A stretch of 47,653 nucleotides of DNA, taken from Planctomycetaceae bacterium. Lineage in GTDB: Bacteria > Planctomycetota > Planctomycetia > Planctomycetales > Planctomycetaceae. Under the pieces are notes generated by a model. That model saw only the letters and a list, made by a program, of their open reading frames with translations, was not told where the DNA came from and ran no database searches. Position 1 is the first letter of the stretch, and each line of letters opens with the position of its first letter. The stretch spans positions 1 through 47,653 of the forward strand of contig JAJDEJ010000308.1 of assembly GCA_029259815.1 (NCBI GenBank), written 5' to 3'. Position numbers and translations under genes: made by a program. Below, one piece after another: positions 7,634 to 14,777 of this stretch.

Positions 7634-8902
7634 GTGTCAGACCATACAAACGGACCACATCGAGCATCTCACTTGAGATGGGGCGAGCAGACACCCGTAG
7701 GATGCTCACGATCAACGTATGTTGAGGTGTCCCCGAACATTCTTCCGGATGCCCCTGTGCAGATCCTGACGTTTCTCTTCTGGCTGAGCCTGCTCGGGCT
7801 GTCTTACATCTATGTCGGTTATCCGATGACGGTGTGGGGGCTGTCACGTCTTCAATCGAAACGGATTCGCAAGGAGCCCAGGACGCGTGCTCTATCGATC
7901 GTCATCGTCGGTCACAATGAGGCGCAACGGCTCCCGACCAAATTGGACAGTCTCTTTCACTCTACCTGCCAAGATCAGATCGCCGAAGTCCTCATCGGCT
8001 CCGACGGATCAGACGACAACACGGCTGATGTCATTGCTGCCTATCCTGATGACCGGGTCCGGCTTATCTCCTTCGACACGCGACGTGGCAAACCGGCCGT
8101 GCTCAATGATGTCGTGCCGCAGTGTCAGTCGGACATCGTCGTGCTGACCGACGCACGACAGGAACTCGATCCCTCGGCTCTCACCAAGTTGACAGCGGCC
8201 TTCGCAGACGACCGTGTGGGAGTTGTCAGTGGCGAACTCATGTTTCGATCCATCGAAGGCTCAACAACCGCGGCCGAAGGGATGGGAGCCTATTGGAAGT
8301 ACGAGAAACTCATTCGCAAATGTGAAAGCCGCTTCCGGTCTGTGCCGGGTGCGACAGGTGCCCTCTATGCCATTCGGCGTCAACTGTTCCGGCCAGTCCC
8401 GGTGAACACCCTCCTCGATGATGTCGTGATCCCCATGCAGGCGGTCGAATCAGGATACCGCTGCCTGTTAGAGACCGGGGCCATCGCCTGGGACCAACCG
8501 TCGCAACTTGCGAGTCAGGAGTCGGTCCGCAAACGACGGACAATCGCCGGCTGTGCCCAGTTGATCGTCAACCAACCTCGCTGGCTGCTGCCCTGGCGGA
8601 ATCCCATCTGGTGGGAATTCGTCAGTCACAAACTCGCGCGACTCTTCTCACCTTTGCTCTTGGCCGTTGCGTTGACGACAAATATTCTGCTCGCATCCTC
8701 ACCCCTGTTTGCCGGGATGCTCATTGCACAATTGGCCTTCTACGCCTTTGCTCTCATCGGCTGGTTGTATCAACGGACCGGACGCACCTCGCGTTCCCTT
8801 GGTCTGCCACTCATGTTCCTGGCACTCAATGCGACCACCGTCGCTGCTCTCTGGGATGCGGCCCGCGGTCGCTTCACGGCGGCTTGGCAACGCACCGCGT
8901 AG
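7634..8902 (+). CDS. Family 2 glycosyltransferase with membrane segments
   Basis: Up to 422 residues. One or more membrane helices near the N-terminus (ILTFLFWLSLLGLSYIYVGYP) precede a GT-A glycosyltransferase domain: SIVIVGHNEAQRL, the nucleotide-sugar loop IGSDGSDDNTADV, a TDAR motif in the DxD position, and RKRRT in the position of the Q/RxxRW motif. Two or three hydrophobic helices follow at the C-terminus. This is the layout of processive or polysaccharide/lipid-linked GT2 enzymes. The frame opens with GTG at 7634, but GTG at 7727 just before the first helix is an equally good start. It is divergent from the SDR gene and stands alone, so the polymer made is unknown. Confidence 0.85.
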   Translation: MSDHTNGPHRASHLRWGEQTPVGCSRSTYVEVSPNILPDAPVQILTFLFWLSLLGLSYIYVGYPMTVWGLSRLQSKRIRKEPRTRALSIVIVGHNEAQRLPTKLDSLFHSTCQDQIAEVLIGSDGSDDNTADVIAAYPDDRVRLISFDTRRGKPAVLNDVVPQCQSDIVVLTDARQELDPSALTKLTAAFADDRVGVVSGELMFRSIEGSTTAAEGMGAYWKYEKLIRKCESRFRSVPGATGALYAIRRQLFRPVPVNTLLDDVVIPMQAVESGYRCLLETGAIAWDQPSQLASQESVRKRRTIAGCAQLIVNQPRWLLPWRNPIWWEFVSHKLARLFSPLLLAVALTTNILLASSPLFAGMLIAQLAFYAFALIGWLYQRTGRTSRSLGLPLMFLALNATTVAALWDAARGRFTAAWQRTA

Positions 8903-9187
8903 GCTCGCCATCTCTTGTTGATGGGCCTTCGCTCACGTGTCATGGCCCTCATTGACCGATTGTGCCGATCATACGAGTCAACGCACATCACCCAACTCGT
9001 GTCGGGGTTGCCAGTTGAGAATTCCGGCCTCTCACAACCAAAACCGGGCTTGCTGTGAATCCAAAACCTGCAATCATACAGGTACTGGGCCGTGCCGAAA
9101 CGCAGCACGGCAGGACAATCGCCTGTGAAGAGTTCGGATGGCTTACCGATCGAAGCAGGAAGTTCAACCAAGAAAGGAGGTGGTCTA

Positions 9188-9232
9188 GTGGAATACGACT
9201 GTACAAGCCAACGAGGTGGTACTGTCTACTGA
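9188..9232 (+). CDS. Possible 14-codon leader peptide (or recoded mini-ORF)
   Basis: A near-perfect Shine-Dalgarno, AAAGGAGGTGGTC at 9173-9185, stands five to ten bases before GTG at 9188, which opens a 14-codon frame ending at TGA 9230-9232. The same frame then runs on through a second TGA at 9254-9256 to a TAA at 9320-9322. The frame sits inside the structured region, so translation and RNA folding would interfere. It could be a leader peptide of an attenuator, a frame read through two UGA codons, or chance. There is no homology evidence. Confidence 0.25.
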   Translation: MEYDCTSQRGGTVY

Positions 9233-9345
9233 CAGTCGGCGGGCTGTCCAGCCTGACAGCCACCAACTCGTCGGGATCACCTTCGTTACGTGCGTCTGCC
9301 ACTTGAGGCAGAACGAACGTAACCCGATCCAAACGAGCAAGCACG

Positions 9346-9379
9346 GCCCGGTTCTGACACCTGTCAGAGCCGGGCTTTT
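9346..9379 (+). terminator. Intrinsic terminator
   Basis: A 14-bp stem, from G9346 through CCCGGTTCTGACA (9347-9359) pairing with TGTCAGAGCCGGG (9362-9374) and C9375, with one G-T pair and a two-base spacer, is followed directly by TTTT. It is the strongest hairpin-plus-T-run in this part of the window and would end a plus-strand transcript about 115 bases before the methyltransferase remnant. Confidence 0.75.
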
Positions 9380-9494
9380 CTCGTTGATGGGTCGTGAAAC
9401 GTGAGACGTTGATCGTCTCCCACTCACACTGGGCGTGAGCCGCTGGTCACGGTACATTCGTTGACTCACCATCTCATCTCACATCTCCCAACGC

Positions 9495-10742
9495 ATGACG
9501 CCGCAAGCATTCATTGACCGCTGGCAGGGTTCGTCTGCGGCCGAGCTGGCGAACTCGCAGTCGTTCCTCAAGGAACTGTGCGCCCTCCTCGACGTCGAAG
9601 AACCGCAGCCGACGCAGCAGGACGAGACGGCCAACACCTATGTCTTCGAGAAGGCGGTTGCCTTCAACAATGGTGACGGGACGACGTCTGCCGGACGTGT
9701 CGACCTGTACCGCCAAAGTTGCTTCGTCCTCGAATCCAAGCAGGGCAGCGAACGCAAAGCGGCCGAGCAGGAGCAGGCACTCGCAGAGGTGACCAAGCTC
9801 AAGAAGCAGCGCACGGGCACCGCCCAGCGGGGCACGACCGGCTGGGAAAAGGCGATGGTCAAGGCGCGGCAGCAGGCCAAACGCTACGCCGAAGCCCTCC
9901 CGAATGAGTGGCCACCGTTTCTCATCGTGGTTGATGTGGGCCACTGCTTCGATGTCTACGCCGACTTCTCGCAGTCCGGCAAGAACTACGTCCCCTTCCC
10001 GGACCCGGTCTCGTATCGCATCCCGCTGGCCAAGCTGGAGGATGCCGACATCCGCGAGCGGTTCCGCGTCCTCTGGACCGATCCGCACGCCCTCGATCCG
10101 GCGAAGCAGACGGCCAAGGTCACACGCGAGTTGGCCGCCAAACTGGCCGAGCTCGCCAAACGACTCGAAGCCCGCACCACCGACGCAGGCGAGAAACAGC
10201 ACTCGCCCGAGGAGGTCTCGCACTTCCTGATGCGGTGCCTGTTCACCATGTTCGCCGAGGACATCGAACTGGGCGGCTTCCAGAACGAGGACTTCACCAA
10301 CTTCCTCAAGTCACGGCGGGGCAAGCTCGACACGTTCGTCCCCATGCTCGAATCCCTGTGGCAGACGATGGACACGGGCGGCTTCTCCACCGTGCTGGAG
10401 TCCACGCTCCGTCGCTTCAACGGCGGCCTGTTCGGCGACTGCACGGCTCTGCCGGTCACCGAGGACCAGCTGGAACTGCTCATCGAAGCGGCGACCGCCC
10501 GTTGGGAAGAGGTCGAACCGGCCATCTTCGGCACCCTCCTCGAGCGGGCCCTCGACCCGGTCGAACGCCACAAGCTGGGCGCCCACTACACACCCCGCGC
10601 GTACGTCGAACGACTGGTGATGCCCACGATCATCGAGCTGTTGTGTGAGCAGCGGGGAGGGATTTACGATGAAGTGCGAATTACTCGGCAAAGAGGGCAA
10701 TGCGTAGCAGTTTGGGGAAGCTTGTCGACCGCACGCTGGTGA
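9495..10742 (+). pseudogene. N-terminal remnant of an MmeI-like DNA methyltransferase
   Basis: The first ~385 codons match the amino-terminal part of the large single-chain class I DNA methyltransferases of the MmeI/type IIL kind: opening [19 protein letters not shown], then NTYVFEKAV, an [14 protein letters not shown] segment resembling the nuclease-like fold, a helical middle, and the [15 protein letters not shown] motif that precedes the methyltransferase core. Full-length relatives are about 1000 residues. Here homology stops near 10650 and about 30 unrelated codons follow to a stop at 10742. The NPPY catalytic motif and target-recognition domain are missing, so the product should be inactive as a methylase. 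A hand count gives 41 of 60 G+C at 10081-10140, much higher than in the genes that follow. The C-terminal remnant lies at 13300-13947. Confidence 0.8.
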
Positions 10743-11692
10743 TCGTTCAGACGGTCGACGACTAAACCTGCATTAGTCGAATCAACACGAATTGTTCCAG
10801 CGCATGCGACGTTGCGACTGTTCCCACGACTCGTGACATCATGGGATGCAGATGATCTTCCAACAAGAGTTTGCGGCCGAAGAACGCCTGGACGCAGCGA
10901 TTCGAGTTGACCGTGACATCGGCGCGTGATCTGAGTACAGAGAATCTTAGTGCCGCGACTCGTCATTGCTGAAACCACGTCTTCTCGTGGATGTTTGTGC
11001 TGGTTGGTCGTACCAACTGAGATGACGGCGACATCGACGTCGAGTGCTTCACCAAACAGCCAATCCAAATCGTCCAAACTGTTGTGCGCACGTCCGGCAT
11101 GATGTGGGACGGCAAGAACCTTGCATGTCATCCGCCCACCAAACTTACGATGGATTTCTCGCCACTGCGTGACCTCGGAATCTGCGGCGAATACGATACG
11201 TTCACCTCGGACATCGAGGAACAGCACGGCGCTCGTAGGATTCGGAGTTTCAGACTCCTGGGCAAGCAAATTTTCAACAGCCGCCGGTGAATAGGTTGTC
11301 AGTTTGAGTGACCTGGCATCGTCACTCCAAATCTCCTGGGGTTTGTCTGTCACCTCCAGTCGCACCAGCTGATCTCGCGTAAGCTGGTCGGATTTCCAGA
11401 GCTCTGAAATTCGTCCCCAGAAAGCACTGGCGAGAAACTGGTGATCCTGAACAAAACAGATTCTCGAGATTCGATCCTGATAGGCCCCGAGGACCGAAAC
11501 CGCGCCGCCGATGTGATCGTCGTGACTGTGAGACACGATTAGGCATTCGATGTGTTCGACACCCATTCGCTGCAGAAACTGCAGCGCGAGACGATCGCTT
11601 CGTATTCCACAGTCAATTACGATCGCTCGACGTGAACCCAGCAGGAGGATTTGGCAGGTTCCCTGAGCAACGTCCAGAAAGTAGACTTCCAT
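10664..11692 (-). CDS. ComEC/Rec2-like metallo-beta-lactamase-fold hydrolase
   Basis: A 342-residue cytoplasmic protein. The fold's metal-binding motif appears as [10 protein letters not shown] (residues about 53-62), followed by FAADSE and VPHHAGR, the pattern of the soluble MBL domain of ComEC/Rec2 proteins. Such domains cleave phosphodiester bonds in DNA or other nucleotides. No membrane segments are present. The last ~80 residues hold paired Cys/His ([14 protein letters not shown]) that could form an extra zinc site. The stop codon lies within about 20 bases of the point where methyltransferase homology breaks. It is the last gene of a three-gene minus-strand operon; its ATG is 21 bases after the previous stop with GGAGA upstream. 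Confidence 0.85.
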   Translation of the reverse strand: MEVYFLDVAQGTCQILLLGSRRAIVIDCGIRSDRLALQFLQRMGVEHIECLIVSHSHDDHIGGAVSVLGAYQDRISRICFVQDHQFLASAFWGRISELWKSDQLTRDQLVRLEVTDKPQEIWSDDARSLKLTTYSPAAVENLLAQESETPNPTSAVLFLDVRGERIVFAADSEVTQWREIHRKFGGRMTCKVLAVPHHAGRAHNSLDDLDWLFGEALDVDVAVISVGTTNQHKHPREDVVSAMTSRGTKILCTQITRRCHGQLESLRPGVLRPQTLVGRSSASHDVTSRGNSRNVACAGTIRVDSTNAGLVVDRLNDHQRAVDKLPQTATHCPLCRVIRTSS

Positions 11693-11713
11693 TCAAGCCG
11701 TCTCCAGGCGAGG

Positions 11714-12424
11714 TCACTCCCAACCCGTCGTTGTGAGCGTTGCTGATGATCCAATCGACTGGAGCAACTCGGTTTCATCGGTTGCAGAGATTCGTTCAGG
11801 CATTGAACGTCTTTCAATGTGCACTATTCGCAACAAGCTGAAATCAACTGGATCACGCGCCACAACAGCTTCAAACGGCTGGCCTGCTTTGAAGGTGATG
11901 AAAGCCGGTGAATCGACTTGGTGAATCCGGATTGATTCACACTGACCGCTTTCCCAGCGTATCTGCTGCGGATAAGGACGAGCTTTATTGATCCGCCCGA
12001 ACTGTCGAACTTGGATTGGCGTCTGGTTTCGGTACACTGCCACGTCAATGCGGGACGATAGAACTGACCATGTCCGGCGATCTTCATCGCTCATCTCGAA
12101 TGGCCTCTTGTGCAAAAGTTCCTGAAACGACGCATGCACTGCCAGCAGCCAGTTTTCGCGTGCATCCTTTTGCGAATCTCCCTGACCGACAAACAGTGGG
12201 CTGAAACCTTCGACGAGGAATTCGCCGGCAACCGGGATATACAGCGCACGACTAGGATCTCGGAGCGGGTAGAGAGACCCACCGATCCGAAGTTCCGACA
12301 GCGTTGACCTAATCGCATCTGACGAAAATACGCTTTGGAATCTCTCATCAAAAGTGGCGTCAATTTTCGACACATAGGCCGATGGCGGGAAGTACGCGGG
12401 TTGTGCGGTTGCCGCAAGTGGCAT
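11714..12424 (-). CDS. Unknown middle protein of the TIGR04255/MBL operon
   Basis: A 236-residue protein that I do not recognise. It has no signal peptide or membrane helix. The sequence suggests an N-terminal mixed region (SSDAIRSTLSELRIGGSLYPLRDPSRALYIPVAGEFLVEG), one long helix (DARENWLLAVHASFQELLHKR), then mainly beta strands. The start was set at the ATG 12424, because it lies one base after the TGA of the upstream gene (TGAgATG), a classic coupled junction; the frame itself remains open to 12553 inside the upstream gene. Tight coupling implies a fixed stoichiometry or shared function with the TIGR04255 protein. Confidence 0.7.
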   Translation of the reverse strand: MPLAATAQPAYFPPSAYVSKIDATFDERFQSVFSSDAIRSTLSELRIGGSLYPLRDPSRALYIPVAGEFLVEGFSPLFVGQGDSQKDARENWLLAVHASFQELLHKRPFEMSDEDRRTWSVLSSRIDVAVYRNQTPIQVRQFGRINKARPYPQQIRWESGQCESIRIHQVDSPAFITFKAGQPFEAVVARDPVDFSLLRIVHIERRSMPERISATDETELLQSIGSSATLTTTGWE

Positions 12425-12425
12425 C

Positions 12426-13250
12426 TCAACTCTCTTCCGTCTCGTGGATTGGTTCAAACAGTTCCAGTGTACTCGGGGACAGGGCCGCATTGAAACAGTC
12501 CCACATGTAATCGTGCGCCACATCCATTCTCGTCCAGACTTGTGACAGGTCAAGAGTATTGACGTCTACCGACTGCTTGTGCCACTCCAACCGGAACCGA
12601 TATACGCGTTGTTCCGGTGGTGCTGGCAGGTTTTGCAGGCGGAAAAACAGTGGCCCCTCGTCAACAGGACAAATCACCTGAAACTGATGGTTGAGTGCTG
12701 AGATTGGGCCAAATGGCTCTTCGGGAAGGTCGACGGCGTAAGGAAAGTAGTCTTTTAGATTCAGATTGCCACTGGCGAGGTGGGGAATGTCGATGATGTC
12801 GAGATAGTGAAGTGTGGCATGGCGAATCCGTGTTGGCTGAAACACCTCCACATACTCTTTGAGCTTCGGTTGTGCTGCTTCGCAGACCTTGCTGTATCCT
12901 GGCGTATCCTCTGGCGTCTTGAGTACATGAAATGCAAACTGGTCATCGTCAATCTGGATGATCTTCGATCGGTCGTTGTTCCACAGGCGAACGGACTTGA
13001 GTCGCACATCTTTGTCTGTGACTTTCGGCAGATCCGTGGCCGACTTTTCCTCGAATGTAAACTTCGTTTCGTGTAGAGATTCGAGAATTGGGAATTCACC
13101 TTCCACACATCGTGCGTACTCTTGGACACGTTGAGCATCCAGCGGTTCGCGCTTGCTCTCGGATGGGTCAAGCTCGACCGAGATCCAGACTTCAACGACA
13201 GGTGGCTTGCGGAACTTCACGGGTGGTTTGTGGAAATCAATCCAAGACAC
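12426..13250 (-). CDS. TIGR04255 family protein
   Basis: A 274-residue soluble protein with the layout of TIGR04255, a sporadically distributed family of unknown function: an opening KFRKPPVVEVWISVEL with the typical PPxxE start, a middle part where a strand holding RHATLHYLDIIDIP takes the place of the conserved R-Y-x-N-x-I segment, and an end with VYRFRLEW followed by a D-x-AHDYMWDCFNAALSP helix and LELFEPI. Members often occur singly or with one partner in variable regions of genomes, which has led to guesses of phage defence or toxin-antitoxin roles. It is the first gene of the minus-strand operon; the start is a GTG without a strong ribosome site. A hand count of 30 of 60 G+C at 12841-12900 sets it apart from the flanking remnants. 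Confidence 0.75.
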   Translation of the reverse strand: MSWIDFHKPPVKFRKPPVVEVWISVELDPSESKREPLDAQRVQEYARCVEGEFPILESLHETKFTFEEKSATDLPKVTDKDVRLKSVRLWNNDRSKIIQIDDDQFAFHVLKTPEDTPGYSKVCEAAQPKLKEYVEVFQPTRIRHATLHYLDIIDIPHLASGNLNLKDYFPYAVDLPEEPFGPISALNHQFQVICPVDEGPLFFRLQNLPAPPEQRVYRFRLEWHKQSVDVNTLDLSQVWTRMDVAHDYMWDCFNAALSPSTLELFEPIHETEES

Positions 13251-13299
13251 GGCAACCGGCGATCAACATCAAGCGACCACTCTACACTAATCGGTCCGG

Positions 13300-13947
13300 T
13301 TGCGCAATTCCATGTACACACCTCTACGAACCTTCTCAATCTACACCGATCGCGATTTACAAGAGCAGAACCCGAAGCTCACGATGACGGGGATGTACAA
13401 CGTGCTCGAAAAGCTGCGGGCGGGGGAGGCGCTGAGTGACAAAGAGCAGACGATTCATGAGCAGGGGTTGGTCTCCGTCCTGAAGCAGATTCACGATGAC
13501 CTCGACGCGGCCGTCTGTGAGGCGTACGGCTGGCCCCTCGATATGGCCGACGAAGAGATCCTCGAACGGCTCGTCGCCCTCAACCACCAGCGAGCCGCCG
13601 AAGAAGCCCAAGGCCTCATCCGCTGGCTCCGCCCCGACTTCCAGGACCCACAGGGCCACACCGCCGACAGAGCCACCCAAACCCAAATCGAAGTCCCCAC
13701 CGACCAACCAGCCGCGACCAAGCCAGCCGCCCCGGTCAAGAAACAACAGTGGCCCAAGACCCTCCCCGACCAGATGCAGCTCCTGAAAACCACCCTCGAC
13801 CAACAACCGGCCCCCCTGACGTCAGCCGAACTCTCCAAACTCTTCAAAGGCGGTCGAGGCCGCGCCGCCACGATCGAAGAACTCTTGGAAACCCTCGCCG
13901 CCATCGGTCAGGCGCGACAAACGGATGATGGTAGGTATGCCGCATAG
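13300..13947 (+). pseudogene. C-terminal remnant of the MmeI-like DNA methyltransferase
   Basis: About 212 codons that match the C-terminal end of the same methyltransferase type as at 9495: YTPLRTFSIYTDRDLQEQNPKLTMTGMYNVLEKLRAGE, then GLVSVLKQIHDDLDAAVCEAYGWP, EEILERLVALNHQRAAEEAQGLIRWLRPDFQ, a Pro/Thr-rich linker, and a final winged-helix-like piece (WPKTLPDQMQLL..PAPLTSAELSKLFKG..RAATIEELLETLAAIGQAR). It is in the same orientation as the N-terminal remnant and is similarly GC-rich. It has no credible start of its own (TTG 13300 or ATG 13312). Roughly 450-500 residues of the parent, including the catalytic core, are gone and the three-gene operon lies between the halves. Confidence 0.8.
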
Positions 13948-13952
13948 GTTAC

Positions 13953-14026
13953 GGGGTCAGGCACCATTTCGGACGGTACGTCTTGATGGACTCGCAAGTC
14001 TTCCCGCCGAAATGGTGCCTGACCCC
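13953..14026. repeat. Class D inverted repeat, 20-bp perfect arms
   Basis: GGGGTCAGGCACCATTTCGG at 13953-13972 is exactly complementary to 14007-14026, with a 34-base spacer. It begins five bases after the methyltransferase remnant's stop. The GGGGTCAGG start recalls the GGTCAGG of class A elements. It may act as a terminator-like hairpin or be a REP-type mobile palindrome; only one copy is in the window. Confidence 0.75.
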
Positions 14027-14055
14027 CTTTGTGATCCGTTCTTGTGAGTTGTCGA

Positions 14056-14124
14056 ACTAGCCGCGCCCGTCAGGAAGCGGACCGGGATGCGTTGTGGTTC
14101 CGCTTCCTGACGGGCGCGGCTAGT
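14056..14124. repeat. Class C inverted repeat, copy 1 (26-bp perfect arms)
   Basis: ACTAGCCGCGCCCGTCAGGA... at 14056-14081 is perfectly complementary to 14099-14124, with a 17-base loop. TTGTC/GACAA pairs extend it weakly on both sides. A diverged copy of the same length (69 bases) lies at 33088-33156. The perfect arms suggest recent arrival or active maintenance. Confidence 0.85.
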
Positions 14125-14493
14125 GGGCGAACTGACAATTCCATGGCTGACAGACCACGACCCGCAACCGTCAGCAAGTGGACCGTACGCCTTTCGCCCC
14201 CACGCGCAACCACACGGCATTGGTTCAGAGAGAGTTGACTCATCGCTATGACGAGTGAGCATGCTCACAGAGTCACTCCGTCGCTTGTCGGCCACTCTGT
14301 TCTGTGATATGGCACAGGCAGAGCAGCGAATGCATTCACAGGCAAGTGGACGGACCTGGCCATACAGCCTGGTGATTGGCAGCCCTCTCGATTTTCGGAC
14401 CGCGGTCCATTTCTTTTGCTTTCAACGCCAAACGCACCGACATTTCATCGCCCGAAACTCTGTGTCAGTTTGAAGAACCGAGACATGTCTCGC

Positions 14494-14603
14494 GGAGCGT
14501 CATCACTTGACGTTCGGGTGGCGGGGGTCAGGAGCGCAGCGGATGGCCCCGGTGTGAGGACGCCGATGGTCAGGGCCATCCCGTTGGTCAGACCCTGCCA
14601 CCC
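14494..14603. repeat. Class A palindromic repeat, copy 1
   Basis: Double-stem element: an outer stem GGGTGGC...GCCACCC, and an inner stem GGATGGCCC/GGGCCATCC. It aligns with 24765-24873 almost end to end, including about 20 bases upstream of the outer stem, and more loosely with 19904-19979. Confidence 0.85.
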
Positions 14604-14650
14604 AACACGGATTCTGACTGACTATCGGATTGACGTATTCGCGATTCTTT

Positions 14651-14766
14651 GTCCCAAGCCGACGGCTCTGCCGTCGTACGATTGCGGGGGTGTTGTCATT
14701 GGATCACGGAATAGGGTGTGCCATGCGGATTGGTGGTTGCCCGACGGCAAAGCCGTCGGCTTGGGA
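14651..14766. repeat. Class E nested inverted repeat
   Basis: GTCCCAAGCCGACGGCTCTG... at 14651-14676 pairs with 14741-14766 with one mismatch in 26. Each arm also contains its own small hairpin (CGACGGC/GCCGTCG), so two alternative folds exist: one long cruciform or two short hairpins. It ends 11 bases after the stop of glcF (minus strand), so it would also form in that gene's 3' transcript. Confidence 0.8.
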
Positions 14767-14777
14767 CTGACGCTCGA

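Larger units (their letters stand above)
9165..9379 (+). ncRNA. Candidate structured RNA with intrinsic terminator
   Basis: Read on the plus strand, this stretch folds into several stems that can coexist. ACTGTC/GACAGT (9221-9236) and GGCTGTC/GACAGCC (9242-9261) are enclosed by ACGAGGTGGT (9211-9220) pairing with ACCAACTCGT (9263-9272), with one mismatch. Then GGATC/GATCC (9274-9330) encloses GTTACGT/ACGTAAC (9285-9323), which encloses TCTGCC/GGCAGA (9295-9312). The terminator follows at 9346. An upstream stem GCCGTGC/GCACGGC (9089-9111) may belong to the same transcript. It does not contain the conserved parts of tmRNA, RNase P, 6S or SRP RNA that I know. The strand is set by the terminator's T-run. 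The 5' end is a guess. Confidence 0.5.
8903..9494 (+). other. Gene-free interval containing a candidate structured RNA
   Basis: No ordinary gene is supported. From about 9060 the sequence is dense in inverted repeats and ends in an intrinsic terminator at 9346-9379 (separate entries). The remaining 115 bases up to the methyltransferase start carry only short weak hairpins such as CTCAC/GTGAG near 9423-9437. Confidence 0.5.
13948..14777. other. Gene-free interval packed with inverted-repeat elements
   Basis: Holds four different palindromic elements in series (13953-14026, 14056-14124, 14494-14603, 14651-14766), each entered separately. Small frames between them are shadows of the repeats. 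No gene is supported. Confidence 0.7.

Noticed and set aside
9230..9256. Selenoprotein with two selenocysteines
   Set aside because: Attractive because both in-frame stops are UGA, but there is no SECIS of recognised form directly after either codon and no homology; kept only as one option in a low-confidence finding.
9055..9306. 83-codon plus-strand frame over the structured region
   Set aside because: It lacks a ribosome site and known similarity, and it runs through the hairpins and is better explained as a by-product of the RNA-like structure.
9474..10223. 249-codon minus-strand frame
   Set aside because: Shadow of the GC-rich methyltransferase remnant; GC-rich genes give long antisense frames.
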